Made by a program: the position numbers and the translations under genes. Positions 1 through 12,613 of a stretch of 64,000 nt of DNA are shown here, piece after piece. The stretch spans positions 14,120,374 to 14,184,373 of the forward strand of contig NC_088871.1 in the NCBI RefSeq assembly GCF_032884065.1, in the 5' to 3' direction. Positions within the stretch are counted from its first letter, which is position 1. Each line of letters opens with the position of its first letter. The stretch is from Artemia franciscana. Taxonomy: Eukaryota; Arthropoda; Branchiopoda; Anostraca; Artemiidae. The notes below the pieces were generated by a model that worked only from the letters and a program-made list of their open reading frames with translations, was not told where the DNA came from and ran no database searches.

Positions 1-953
1 TCTCCATCTTGTATCAATTATTTCCATGTCCAAACAGAAAGATCGATTTAGATAATGTCTCGTGGGATATGGAGTGTAAATTCTCTTGCAAACACGCCGC
101 TAAACTAAAGGAAGAAGAATCATTAAATAACAAAAGAAGAATAATTTTCAGAATTTATGGTCGATTGGGATTGCAAATTTTTTTTTAGGGTTGACACAGA
201 GATAGAGAGAGCTTCTTGAAAAAGATTTATAATTGAAAAATTTACCTGTCTTTTACTGGCTTAAATTTCATAGAGAATGTCAAACCAGGTGAATTTTATC
301 TTTCTGTTATTTTTACTGCCTTAAAATTTCAAGTAGGGACACAGAAATACCAACGAAGTTTTAAAAAGATGGCTTTATTTGACTTTCCTACTTTTACAAC
401 AAGGAAAAATGCAGGGGCACAATTTCGTTAAAATCCTGGGAGGAGACAAAGTTGGAGCCTATTTTCCCAATTAAGTGAAAATGACAGTAAAAATATAAAA
501 AAAATAAGTCGTTTGAAACCATAAAGGTATTATTTAGTACTTTAAAAGTACTATAAAGTTACTTTATAGTACTATATAAAAATAGCTTACAGTAGTATAA
601 AGGTAAATACGTACTAAAAGGCTGATCTGTTTCTGTTGATGCTTGAATTATGCAGGTTTGTCTTAGTTTTGACAAGATTTTGGAAGAAACTAACTTTCAG
701 CTAAAGGGGGGGGGGGGGGCAAACTATGGTCTGTGGGAGGGGCAAACTGAGGTCTGGCAGGGACAGTTGTCCCCCTCCCGTGTTCCATAGCAAATTACGC
801 CCCTGGAAAAATGTAATTGTCTTACTAAAATAGGTCACAGATTTAATCTGATGAAATAAAAGTACACCTTTTACATTGAAATTACAGGAAAATAACCTCT
901 TTTTTCTCTCTGATACTTCTATCCTTTTAAAAACAGATTATTTCATTTTCCAG
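1..953. other. Intron of Cirl (left part), no exon recognised
   Basis: No coding exon was recognised before the splice acceptor at 951-953. The stretch is AT-rich. It holds a perfect 13-bp-arm palindrome at 547-573 and a G tract near 705-718 followed by purine-rich sequence ending in a C-rich block. The upstream Cirl exons (extracellular domains, GAIN/GPS, TM1-TM4) are not in the window. Confidence 0.6.
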
Positions 954-1051
954 GCTAACACTGTTTTCTTGATACTGGCTTCTGTAGTTGTATGTCGACA
1001 TCGATTAATTGCCTCTAAATCAAAAGACCAACCGAGATCGTCGTACGCCGC
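954..1051 (+). CDS. Cirl: Latrophilin/Cirl exon: TM5 end and third intracellular loop
   Basis: This internal exon belongs to an adhesion G-protein-coupled receptor of the latrophilin (calcium-independent receptor for alpha-latrotoxin) family, a plasma-membrane receptor. It is 98 nt long and encodes the end of TM5 and the third intracellular loop: ANTVFLILASVVVCRHR, then a Ser/Lys-rich loop with KSKDQPRSS. Latrophilins have the same order, with a hydrophobic NxVFL helix, a C-R-H motif and a K-S/T-K loop before TM6. The acceptor is TTTTCCAG|GC and the donor is GC|GTAAGT. It starts in phase 0 and leaves two bases (GC), which are completed by the G that opens the exon at 6575. The reading frame therefore runs without a break into TM6. 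The exon is short and is recognised mainly through this phase match. Confidence 0.85.
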
Positions 1052-2603
1052 GTAAGTACTCCATTTCTTTATATCTTTGCTCTTCTATCCTACTAATTTA
1101 CCTTACTTTGATCTTTTACGCTTCTCTATGGGCACATTTTGATTTAACTTAAATTGGTTGAAGGCGTACTCACAATTAGATATTACTATTACCAAGATTT
1201 AGCAGGTACTAATCCTTTAACTATTATTATAATCCTATAATAAAAAAACCTTTTGACTCAAAAGCCTTTCTTTCTCTTAGCTTGAATTTTCACTCGGGCA
1301 AACCAATGAAGTGGAACTTCATTTCGTTCTTTTTACTCCCTTAAAAGTTCACACAGGAACATGGGAAAACCAATCAAGTTTTTTAAAGGTGGGAATTCCC
1401 TAACCCCTCCCCTTCCTGAATCCTAATGTTTCCTGAATTTTCGGATACTTCTTATTCAAATTAACAAACAGAAACTATTTTGCCTCTCATCTGGAAAATG
1501 TTATTTTTGTCCCACCCCCTCACGAACTTTTTTTATAGCTTGTAAATATGGCGTGCATACTAACGGAAAAGCCAGTTTTCTCAGTAACATGAGCATTAAA
1601 AAAAAAAAAAAAAAAAAGACTCATTTTTTTTGTCATATCCCTCTCATATTCTAGTACAGGGTTAGTATTGTTTGTCACTAGAGTGCTTTTAACTCCTATT
1701 TTTTGCTATTGTTTCAACACATCGGTGGTATGCGATGATAGGCTATGTTTTCCCTATTTCCTAGTGCGTGCCACTATGTTCGCGGTATACCGATCAGTAG
1801 AGAAATGTTTAATGAGGAGGGGGTTTCCTATTAGATGAGACACGCGATTCACGCGGTCATAATTATTGGATTTTGTGATAAGATAGCCCATTGCATAACG
1901 TAAAATAAAAGATAATGAGGAATGAATTGTACCGTTTAAAATGTATGCTGGAATGTAATTATACGGGAATTTATCATGATGAAATTATTTCAATATTGTA
2001 TTTGCAGCACCATGCCTGGGCGGGGGGGGGAGAAGGTGTGTGGCACGAGCACTAAAGACAGGGATTACCAAAACCACGATAATTTTGCAGTTGAACGATT
2101 AGTTTGTACATCGTAAGATTTGTTTTGAAAAATTCCAATAGCACGAAATTGAAAACCAGATATAGTAAAATCAATCATCTCTAGGGGATCGTGCCCCTTG
2201 CGGATAACCGTGGTACTCTATGGAATTAAATGATTTTGAGATGCAAACAATTATGTACAACCACGATAACTCTATGAATTATTCGGTCTTAAGTGGGTAC
2301 GATAACCGAATAATGCGACTTAAAAACAAAAATGAGAAAACACAAATACCAACAATAATAATTAATGGTCATAAAGATAATGTAATAGACGAAATTTCAG
2401 ATTGTGTTTAAGCTTGACTTGTATAACACAAATAATACTAGTTTATTTCTTATTCTTTAAGGCGCTTCAAAATTGAAAACTTGGATGGATTACATTTTAC
2501 AAAATGTAAAACACTGAAACTGGGAATACCTGTATTCCCAAACTTGCACAGGGAGAGAACTGGGAGGCCCCTTTGAGATTGGTCTGAAGTAATCATCTCC
2601 TAG

Positions 2604-2775
2604 CAAGGGCGCACCCAGGATTTTGTTGCGGGGGGGGGATAAAAACTTTTAAAAATACATCAAAAATTTGATTACATTCATTTTCCCTTTGTTTTAACGG
2701 TTCGTTGAATTTTTTTTGGGGGGGGGGCTACAACCCTGAACCTCCCCCTCGATACATTTTTGGCTCCTAGGCAAA
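2604..2775 (-). repeat. CAAGG-TIR MITE, copy a
   Basis: This copy is in reverse orientation. It starts CAAGGGCGCACCCAGGATTT, has a G tract, an A/T-rich middle with ATCAAAAATTTGAT, and a second G tract followed by CCTGAACCTCCCCC. The same order of blocks occurs at 7154, 8621, 18789, 23803 and 24965. The right terminus is eroded. Confidence 0.6.
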
Positions 2776-5256
2776 TTGGAAAATAGTATTTCCAATTTTG
2801 ACCCACCTCCTTGTAAGAGCACTTTGATACCTCCTCCTCCCTGGAATAGGGCCGGCTGGTACCTATGTGTAAACTTTTTAGGAAATTAATCGAACTTTGA
2901 AAAGGATGTAGTCGTTTCTGGGGATTGGGGTATCCCCTTTGCTCACTTTTGTCTTCTTCTTTTCTCCCCTTTCATTTTAAAGGTATCAATTCATCAGTTT
3001 TCCTCATCTTGAAAGTGATCGTGATGAAATTCTCACTAGACAATAGGCCAGGTTGTTATTATTGAAAGCTCTTGTACATTGATTTTTCTCTCTTACTTTC
3101 GAAGATACACCACGGATTCTTAGAAAATATGTGCATTTAAAAGCGGTTTTTAGAAATTTATTCTATAGAATTCAAATCGGCTTTTCAAGGGTGCTTAGTA
3201 TCTCTTTGACGCTTTTTAGCCTTTCTATCATAAAACTTTACTTTCAACAATATCTTTTCAATAGGAAGAATGAATGTTGACTATGCGTATGATGTTTATG
3301 CTAATGGTAGAAAATAAAACCATAACGATAATTTAGGTGTAAAATAAAAGTAACCATAGGGTATGCAAACTAATGTCTGAACTAGGAAGGTGTAGAAGAA
3401 TGTCCGGAGTTTTCTAGATGGAGGTGCCACATGTGGAGAAAAGCACTGTTAGGAAGGAGCGAAAATTATAGGGAGGATTAAAGGGGTGGGATAGATGGAG
3501 TTGTATTTGGATGGTGGTTGTTACCCTGGGGGTGTTTGAGAGGAGGTGATCGTCATTTTTTTATTATTATTATTTTAATTAGTCTAGGATGCTTCTAGGA
3601 ATATTTATGTAGGTTTTTTTCTTATTATTATTATTATTATTAATTTAGGATGTCTTTAGGAATGTTTATGTAGTTAATCGCTACGCGTTAGCAAAATTTA
3701 AATCTTTCTTTAGCGTAGTGATTTATATGTCTAATAGTTTATATTTTGTTTATTACGTAAATAAAAGTAAAACAAAATAAAAGTCAAGTTATTGGCTGAG
3801 ATTTTCAAATTTTCACGAAGGTCAGTTCGACTGATTTTTGGAGATATGTATTTCTGTTCTCTCCGAAATCAAGAGATTTATGGAATTTCTCCTGCATTTG
3901 TTAAATTTTTAAAGTACGATTCACCTGTTTACTATAAATGTAAGGCAAATATGATATTAAAATAAACATAGTTTAATAAATAAATTTATAGTATAATACA
4001 AGGATATGATAATACATTATGTATAATATATTGTTTTTAATTTAAATATAATTTAAAATTTACAGAATAAAGAAATATAATATGAAAAACAACCGCCTGG
4101 TTAGTAAATGACCACAGCAAATATGACGTGTACATCAAAATAATTTAGGGAATTTTTTTTGCCTTTCAAAGGGTAAAACCAACACCAAATAAAGAGCGCC
4201 CCTTTTCCATAATCCAATCTCTTGCAGAAATGAAATAGTTTCGCTTACACTGTTAGAATAAATTAGGCAAAAGTTAGAAGAGGGAACTAATGAATAAAGG
4301 GATTAGAAAGTAGGGTAATTTCAGGGTCTCGGAAAATCCCTTGATAGTCTCCTGTTGCTCTACTCCAAGATCCATTTGATTATTTCTAATCCTGTAAGGA
4401 TTTAAGCCCTTTTCATAACTTCCTTTCCCTTCATAAATTTTCGAAATGCAGCAAAATATTTTTATTCAAAGAATGCTGTACATAATCAGAATATTCGGCT
4501 ACAAGAAAATATGTTTTTGGCACTTGTAGTTACAACACAAAAAATGGTGGAAAAAAATTGAACGTATGGCCTCGAACTCGAGACCATAATGGTGTAACGA
4601 TGGATTTTGGACCAGGAAAAATATGAATCAGTTTCTGAGATGCAGCCTTTCAATGATGTAAATTGAATTCGTAAAATCAAGTTATAATCTCGAAATCGAG
4701 GCCAGGGGGAATTTCTTTTGCAACAGGGAAAATATAAACCAGTTTATACCTGGCTGTTTCTAAGATAGAAGTATTCAATGATGGAAATTCGCAATGGAAG
4801 ATATGATAGCAGTAAAACTTGAACCTATGGCGTCGAGCTAATGAAGCGAACAAACAATGTTCGAGTCACAACATTTTTTACTAGTAAATTCTCTCTTTCC
4901 CTTTGAGAGTGGGTAAAAACGACATATTGTTTGTGGGTTGTTTGTTTTTCTTTCACTTTTATTAAGAAGCAGCTATTGTAAGAATATGGAATATGGTTTT
5001 TTTTTAGGTATGATAAGGAAAAATTGATTTAACCAATCAGTATAATTTACTTTGAGGGCTGGGATGTAAATCTATCTTTTAGTGAAGATGCCAAATTAGA
5101 CTTTTCGAATTGCCGTAACTGACGCTAAGTCAATAGATTGCAGAACCGTGTTCTGTTTGTTCTTGCAGCTTCTCAGGCTTGGCGAACTTTCTTGGGCCTA
5201 CCTAAATAATTGGCTGTGTCCGTATGTCCGTAACTTTACAGAATAGCCCGTTCGCA

Positions 5257-5259
<3 letters not shown>

Positions 5260-5321
<62 letters not shown>
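5260..5321. repeat. Poly(T) tract, 62 nt
   Basis: A pure run of T. It could be the reverse-strand poly(A) tail of a retroposed sequence or a simple-sequence expansion. No matching retroposon body was recognised beside it. Confidence 0.95.
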
Positions 5322-5326
<5 letters not shown>

Positions 5327-5360
5327 AAAATACATCAAAGGGGTAAAACGAACTAACAAG

Positions 5361-5452
5361 GCGGGCTAGCTTAGTTTGCAGAAAGTATGATCGGTAAGAC
5401 TCTTGATGACACTGTCTTGGATTCGAGCCTCCTGATTGGTGTTTTTTTTTTT
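5361..5452 (+). other. tRNA-like Pol III box A/box B sequence
   Basis: TAGCTTAGTTTG (5367-5378) resembles a box A, and GGATTCGAGCC (5419-5429) resembles a box B (GGTTCGANNCC) 52 nt downstream. A T run at 5442-5452 could terminate Pol III. I could not fold a full cloverleaf with a paired 7-bp acceptor stem, so this is more likely a tRNA pseudogene or SINE head than a working tRNA gene. Confidence 0.3.
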
Positions 5453-6574
5453 CACGTTTTGTATTGATAACATGTTCTTTTGTTGGTAAAAGTTGTATTC
5501 GTGCATTAACTTTGATGTTAGGCTAAAATATGCGTGCAGTTGAATAATAAATTGATTAATGGTGGGTGGAGAGGGATTATTTTTCTGCTCGCTTAGGAGT
5601 ATTGCCCAAGTTATAGTTTTGGTAAACCTGCCTTGTATTGTCTTCTGATTTCATGGTTGAGTCAATCATTTCTTACTCGACGCTACCACGAGAGTATGCG
5701 TTTCTTTTTATGCATGTCGCCCTATATGCTCTGCTGCCACCTATGAATAATACTACAGCTATGTGCATTTGTTTATAGTATCCGCGTCAGGCCCTCCTCC
5801 AATCTTCAATTGAAGTGTCTAATTTCTTATCTAACAATCTGTCATGGGAAGTTTCTGTTAGAAATTCTAAAGAATTTTTGATTGGGGAACCACTTTTCAT
5901 GTGTCAAGAGGTTTTTGGTTGAATGATTTTAATAAAATTCATGTACTTGAAACTCAATCTCTTCCAAGAAATGTTCCCTGTTTATGAACATTACTTAAAA
6001 AAAAGAATTTGAAAATGGATTCCTTCGAAAGATATAGGCTAACTTTCATTATTTACAAATTCTAAGTTTATTTATTTCCTCTAAGCGGCCAAGAATGGAG
6101 CTGAAAATTAATACCCTCCCTCCCTGGAATACAAAGAAGAACACTAAAGTTCGAAATTTTTCAATAATTGAGACATGTGAAACTCTCCTCACGGAAGGGC
6201 TTTTTTATATATCGCTGGTAAAATTTATACCCCCTTCCCCAATAATATTCTGGGGTTATTAGTGTTTGCTAAGTGTTCACATCGTGTCTTGCTATATCAT
6301 TATCTGTAATTAAAATACATCGGGAAATTTTGAACGTGGATGGATATCAGTTAACTTTTTTATGGGAGGGGATCAATGCTGAAAAGAGGGTATTTTTGTC
6401 AAAATATCACAACAATTTCGGATTTTTCTATAGTAAGGACAATTAGATTAATCATTGGGGAACCAACCCCCCCCCCTTCTCATTTTCTGCGGACATGTTT
6501 TAGTTACCTGTGATTTGTATGAATGTCAGATTTGTCTGTCACATTACCTTTATAAGCTCATTTTCTTATTTCAG

Positions 6575-6743
6575 GTCGTGGCTAAGGGGTGCGTTTATAT
6601 TAACGTTCTTGAGTGGTTCAACGTGGACTTTTGGATTATTGTTTTTATACGCGTCGAAAATAGTGGTTGCTTATTTATTTACGACTTTTATCATTCTTCA
6701 AGGATTATTTATTTACGTGTATTACTGCTTGCAGAATGAGAAG
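6575..6743 (+). CDS. Cirl: Latrophilin/Cirl exon: TM6, TM7 and start of tail
   Basis: This 169-nt exon encodes the last two membrane helices of the Cirl receptor. It opens with SWLRGAFILTFLSGSTWTFG (TM6, with the T-W-x-F-G motif typical of adhesion GPCRs), then LLFLYASKIVVAYLFTTF, IILQGLFIYVYYC (TM7) and LQNEK. Vertebrate latrophilins share the S-W-x-x-GAF, GLTWxFGLLF, AYLFTxFNxxQGxFIFxxxC layout. The acceptor is TTATTTCAG|G and the donor is AAG|GTAAGC. The exon starts with one base that completes the codon split from the exon at 1051 and ends in phase 0. The next exon begins VRKEY, the residues expected directly after TM7 in this family, so both junctions are supported. Confidence 0.95.
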
Positions 6744-7153
6744 GTAAGCTGTTTTTAGTTATTTAAAGGAAATTTTGTATCTTTGCAAGATTGTGCTTAA
6801 TTTTCAAAAAACTGAAAAGCTAAAATAATCATGTTTAATGTATTCTTAGGTATTTTTCCAAAAATTAAATAATTATTCCTAATAATTGGTATTTTGCGTG
6901 ATTCTTAGTTATTTTGATAAAATGAAAAGCTTAAGTTTTAGCAGCAAAAAGCAACTACTTGTTGTTGATGGAGTCATGTTATTCGCTCAGTCTTTAATTG
7001 TAAAATTATAATCTTAACAAGTTTTTTTTTCCAAATAAGTGTAGCGTTAACAGTGACGTTAAAACTTGAGACGAGTAGGAATTACCCTAAGCAGTACAAC
7101 TGTCTTTTGCTTAAGTCTATTATTTACGTAACAATTTGATTCTGAGTGGACTG

Positions 7154-7308
7154 CAAGGGCATATAGAAGATTTTTGTTGGGGGGGGGGTCCAAAAAACTT
7201 TAAAGAACATATCAAAATTTGTTCATTTTTTACGCGTCAATAAAAATTTTTGGGAGGTGGGTTCAAACCCTGTAACCCCTTCCCCCTGGATGCAGCATTT
7301 TTGGATCG
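7154..7308 (-). repeat. CAAGG-TIR MITE, copy b
   Basis: Reverse orientation. CAAGGGCATATAGAAGATTT is followed by a G tract, TATCAAAATTTGTTC, ACGCGTCAATAAAAATTTTT, then GGGTTCAAACCCTGTAACCC and a C tract. The block order matches copies a, c, d and f. Confidence 0.65.
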
Positions 7309-8535
7309 CCTCTTATCTCGACGTTACGGGTCGAATGGCAAAGTCATTTTTTTGTATCTGCTATACTCTCTTAGCTACGATATATTATTATCTACGTGTC
7401 TACGATCTATTCTTTGTCACTTTGAATAACAAATGTCATCGGTTCTCTATAGCCAAAAAAGTATACTGACAAGGACATACTAGAATTCCAAACTGAATAT
7501 CTACGTCCAGCAGAAAACATGGTGGGAAACAACGGGAAGCAAACGGACTTCGGAAAATCTGTTGACGAAATACTATACCTTTCATCTGTTTCACCGAATC
7601 CACAAATTAAAACACTATTTTGCTATTTTCTCGAAAATAAAAAAAAAGATTCTAGGTTTCGGCAGTTGCCAGCCGTAATTATCTCATTAGAAGGTAGCCA
7701 GAATTTTTTGCTTATTTGAAAACGGAATAAAATAAAAATAAATTTACCGAAAAATATAAATTTGTCCCTACTATTATTTTTAATACACTTACTCAAATTG
7801 GTGTATATATACTAAAATGAATTTTGATGAAACAAAAGTATTTTTTTATTTTAAGCATCAGTTTTACTTTCAGGGGACAGACTGATAACTGTATTAAGTT
7901 AAAAGTCAGTTGAATCTTCTAACTTAAAAAAAAATTCTAAGTGGACTTGGCTAGATTGGCTTCTAAAATCTTACCTTGTAAAATAGAGCTTTGTCGGCTT
8001 TTTCTCAAAACTTGAGAGATTGGGAGAGGGGTACCGAAAAAGTAACTAAAGGCACCAGAAAACACACCAAACTATAAGAAAAATCGCATCGTTGTTGAGG
8101 GGAGAGGGGGCCTCAGCCTTCCTTTGTTTACTTACCGGAGCTGAATACATTTTTTGTTTACTGAAAAATTCTTTATCCTTGGACATGTTATTTTAATTGT
8201 CCTTTAAAAAAACCGTTGCACAAAACTTTCTCACAGCTTTATTCGAGGGCAATTGGAATTTTCTTTCCGTATTGTAGCCATTTTCAGTTCAAATTCCTTT
8301 CAGTATTTGACTGAGAAATGCGGAGGTTTAGAATTTATTCTTATAAACTTTTGACCTGTATTCTTTTTTGTTTTCCAGTGCTGGAAATAACAAGAAAACT
8401 GAAATGCTTCCAACAGAGCAGAAAATGTTTAAGACTAATATAGTCTGGGAAAAATAAAAGGAAAGTCCTTTTCCTTAAAGAATAGAGTCCACTAATTTTT
8501 GAACAAAATGGAGAAAATTTGAAGTTAGGTTCCAA

Positions 8536-8536
<1 letters not shown>

Positions 8537-8619
<83 letters not shown>
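8537..8619. repeat. (TA)n microsatellite, 83 bp
   Basis: An uninterrupted TA dinucleotide array directly abutting the left terminus of MITE copy c. Confidence 0.97.
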
Positions 8620-8620
<1 letters not shown>

Positions 8621-8623
<3 letters not shown>

Positions 8624-8785
8624 GGCCGTACCTTGGGGTGTTCTCAGGGGTCGACCCCCCCCTCGTCCCGTTCAAAATTTTTCCTGACTTGTGAAAATGC
8701 AATAAAACATATATATAAACAAATGTGCTTTTTAAATTTTTTGTAACCCCCTTCCCCCCCAACGAAACTCGTGGATATACCCTTG
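8621..8785 (+). repeat. CAAGG-TIR MITE, copy c
   Basis: Forward orientation. The left end is CAAGGCCGTACCTTGGGG. The middle has GACCCCCCCCTCGTCCC, CAAAATTTTTCCTGACTTGT and AACAAATGTGC. The right end is ACTCGTGGATATACCCTTG, an imperfect inverted copy of the left end. It is about 165 bp and has no coding capacity. Confidence 0.7.
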
Positions 8786-10573
8786 TATACGGTATATGCT
8801 CTACATATCTTTACTCGCAGGTAGTAGGCTAACCAGGAATTTATTTGGAGGATAAGGCGGAAACTTAAAAAAAAACAAAAACAGGCTGATTGATTGGAAA
8901 ACATAAGATAACCTTATTATAGAACCGTAATATATACATGTATACTTATTTATCTATCTGTAATTTTTTTCTCGAAAACGACTATTTTTTCTTAAATCGG
9001 TACGGTATATTACCAATATTTTGTGCTAATAAATGATCTAGATAGGTCGCATTTTTTGAAAAATTTTTTTAGAGCCATAATTTTAGGAAAAGTGTTTTCC
9101 ATACGGATGAATCACAAATACTCGGAATATTTATAATAAATTTTGCTGAATATAAATGCCTGTCCTAAATATTTAAAAAATATTAGAGTTTAATGTTATT
9201 GTTGATATTATAGAATAATTTGTCGATGTAAATATGCAAAAGCGTTTACCGGATAAGATAAAATGAAATTAAAGTTCTTAAAAGAAAAAGTGTTTTTTCT
9301 CCAACGAGCGAAGTTCGGTCCTCTTGCAGTTTTAATTAAATAAGGACGCAAAAAATAAAGTTTTTTTTTAAATCTTAGAGGGGGAGGGCTCTTATTTCTT
9401 TTCGATTTTTTCAATCAAAATACCAAAGAAAATTTTATTTTCTAAACCAAAATGGCAATTGCCCCCTTCCCTGATCCTCCTTCCTCCTAATGGCGCACCT
9501 GGGACCATCTCGAGAAATCAGGCGGAGGGGTAGGAAGATTAGAAGTTCTGTACACGTACCTAGCACAGACGGAATTTGGATTTGGATTGACGAATCCCAA
9601 GCGACCGTAAACATTCCCATTAAAAAGGCTTTGTAAGAAAATTGTGAAAATAAACAGATGAATGGATTATGTTTATTACCATAGATTTAGACACTTAATA
9701 AATACCAGATAATATAGAAAAAGTATTGCAACAAGCGAGCGGGTAAACAACCCCGAGGATTCTAACAAGAGTAGGTGCAATCAGCGGTGGTAATAGAAAT
9801 ACTAGTGTAAGTGACTGATTTTGTCACCCTCTCCTCCACTTGTTTACGTTTTACTCCTAAGTAAATAAATATCAATGTTTTTCTATATTGATTAGTTTTT
9901 ATCTTATTAAAAATATAGGTAATCCTCTTTAAACTGAAGTAGAGATTCCCGTTTGTCCCTGAGAATATCCCTAGGAAACGTTTTTTATTAAAACAAGAGG
10001 AATTCTCTTATTATTAGTCTATTGCTGCTAGGATAACAAAATTCTATTCCCCTAGGCCTTCCTTTCAATCGATTCTATATGAATACGGATTCCAGTGGCA
10101 ATAAAGACAACAACTTTGGAAACTAAGAGATATTACAAAAATTCCAAAGATCTTAGCTTTCATTTTAGGAGCGAGAAAATGTATTTGGAAATTGCAAGCT
10201 CTAACTGCAAAGTAAATTTAAACAAATTTATCAAATTTGAATTAAAGTTACTTTTTCTAAATAAAAGATGCGTGAACGGATCTTTCGAGTAGCCACCATA
10301 CTGTCATCAAAGAATCAAATGACATGTAAATATGTTATATTATTTTTAAATTATTACAAATATATTATTTCTGTATGGAATTTGGGAAACCCTTAATCAT
10401 CAATTATTATTTGCGATAATGCTGATATTACAGTTTCAGAAGAGTACCAATATTCTGTTTTATCGAATTCCTGGGACGCATTGTAGGAGGTGATTCGATG
10501 TTACCCTCTTTAGGAACACTTCACGCATGGATTTATATCTAGAGGGCGGAAGGGGGGGGCTAAGGAATTCTCC

Positions 10574-10576
<3 letters not shown>

Positions 10577-10632
<56 letters not shown>

Positions 10633-10637
10633 TATAT
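10577..10637. repeat. (TA)n microsatellite
   Basis: About 60 bp of TA dinucleotides with one C interruption near 10627. Confidence 0.95.
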
Positions 10638-12613
10638 CTTAGGAACTAATCATCTTTTCGTAGTTTTCTATTGTAGACCCTACCGTTCTATATAAATCAA
10701 ATAACTTAAAATAAGTGTTTTACGGTTTACGGTAGATACGGGTTTAACTAAATATTGCGCAAATTAAAGTGATGTATATTGGGCTTAGTAATCCTAGCCG
10801 AAGTGCTGATGGCCAGCTTGTATATGTTTATATATTTATTTCTTTATCATATAAAATACATATTATTATGCATAAAATTATTATAAAACATTATTATTAT
10901 TTTATGAAATATTATCTAAATTATATATTATGTTGGTAAAATTGTTTAAAAAAAATATTATTAAATAGCAAGTTTATATTATAAAATTTTCATAGAATAA
11001 GTTGCAGTACCTTTTTCTTCAAGGCCAGGTTTCTCCGTAAAATGAGAAAAATTAGAACACATTTTTTTTAAGTTGTTCTCAATTGAAAATTTTAGTCTGT
11101 CGGTCGATTTTATTTAGGTGTATAAATTTTTATAATAAATTAAACAATAGTACATATTATAAAATCAGTATTATAAATCAAATATTGTTATAAAAGTGTA
11201 AAAAATAACATGTGAAAGTGTTATTTTAAGTTATTCAATTTGTTGAGCTGTTAGTTGTAGCAATAGTAAAGTTAAGTTCTAGGAGCTTAATTTTTTTATC
11301 TATACTGTGAACTTGGCCATGTTCAACATTGAAAACTCCATGGCTTTCAGTTGTTGAAAATCATTATTTCTGAGTCGACATACAAAATCATGGAACCTCT
11401 GTTGACGAGCAACTTTTTCGTGTAATGGAAACTATTCCATACAATAACTTTAGTAGATTTTATTTTTAGACTCACTCTGTGGGCTTGGTTTGCTTTAACT
11501 CTGAACCCTCCATGTCTTCCAATTGTTAAAAGGTATTATTTCCGAGAAGGTGACATATAAAATCTCAGAATCCTTTTTGATCAACTACTTCATTATCTCC
11601 CTTTGTCCAAGCTCTAACGTCCCTTTTAGAACTACTCTAAGTAATAACGACACTTATAAAATCTCTCTTCAGCACCTTAGGAAACTTTTTTAAAAAGAGA
11701 CGTATAACAATAAGTGTCTTTTCCAAAAGGACTAAATCCTATATTCCCCTAGTCCCTCCTCAACGTCTTACCTTTCTAATGACTTGAATTCGTACCTTGG
11801 AACTTAAACAGGAGGGGATGAGAACGAATAGTCCCTATGGGGAAACGAGAAAGGGGAAATAACTTGGGGGACAAATCTTCAAGACAAAAAGTACGATGTT
11901 CAAATACCGTTTCCTTGTCTCTGGGTTTTATGTAAAGATTGTAAATGGTTATTGCTTGTGTCCTTTTCCTTGTATTAACTTATTGATCTGTTTATCTTTA
12001 GTCGTTTTATTATTTGGCGTTGTTATTTTTATTTGTTTTATTACGAATTCACGACAAGTCTATCTAATAAAAAAAAGTTGCTACTTTTCATTAAATGTTG
12101 TATTAGTCAAGTTTAAAAACAGTTTTAATCACTTTCTAAAAGTACCAATGACATTAATTGAAAATATTTTTGTCTTCTGGAACTATTTTAGGTGTGTTCA
12201 TATTTGAAAACTGCGATTTTTAAAATTTTTTTTTAGGCTGTATCAAAATTGTAAGATTTCATTAGTGAAATTAAGCGGAAATACCGTGCTTCACCGCGGA
12301 AATAAACCAGCATAACTACTTAGTTAAATTTGATAACAGTTATTGATAATAAAAATTAGACATGAATAATTTAATGATTTCCAAAGACAACCACACCTTT
12401 ACAGGAAGGCTTGTTTCTTTTTTTAATTTGTTGCCAGCTACTACCAATAACTGCACAACTGCGTATTAAGGTCTTTGTCATTAAAAATTTATTTTTCCAA
12501 TTTTTGCTGTTTTTTTGCCATACATGGCTGTGTAACCTTCCACTTGAGCAGTACAAATAATTAAATTCGATTTTCATTGTCCTTGAAATTTGAAGTTTTC
12601 ATTTTGTTTATAG

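Larger units (their letters stand above)
1052..6574 (+). other. Cirl intron, repeat-bearing
   Basis: This is a 5.5 kb intron between the TM5 and TM6 exons, bounded by GTAAGT and TTATTTCAG. It contains one copy of the CAAGG-type MITE (2604-2775), a 62-nt T run, a tRNA-like Pol III box pair (5367-5451) and TTATTA-rich stretches around 3560-3640. A 63-codon open frame at 2220-2411 shows no recognisable family and is not needed for splicing, because the flanking exon phases already match. Confidence 0.7.
6744..12613 (+). other. Cirl intron, repeat-bearing
   Basis: This is a 5.9 kb intron bounded by GTAAGC and TTTATAG. It contains MITE copies b and c, two (TA)n arrays and long AT-rich stretches (10.8-11.2 kb). 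At 7465-7719 an 85-codon open stretch has rather protein-like composition (for example DKDILEFQTEYLRPAENM) but matches no family I know and has no clear splice context. It is left unannotated as a gene. Confidence 0.7.

Noticed and set aside
8475..8762. Frames with long Tyr-Ile repeats
   Set aside because: They are translations of the (TA)n microsatellite and the MITE next to it.
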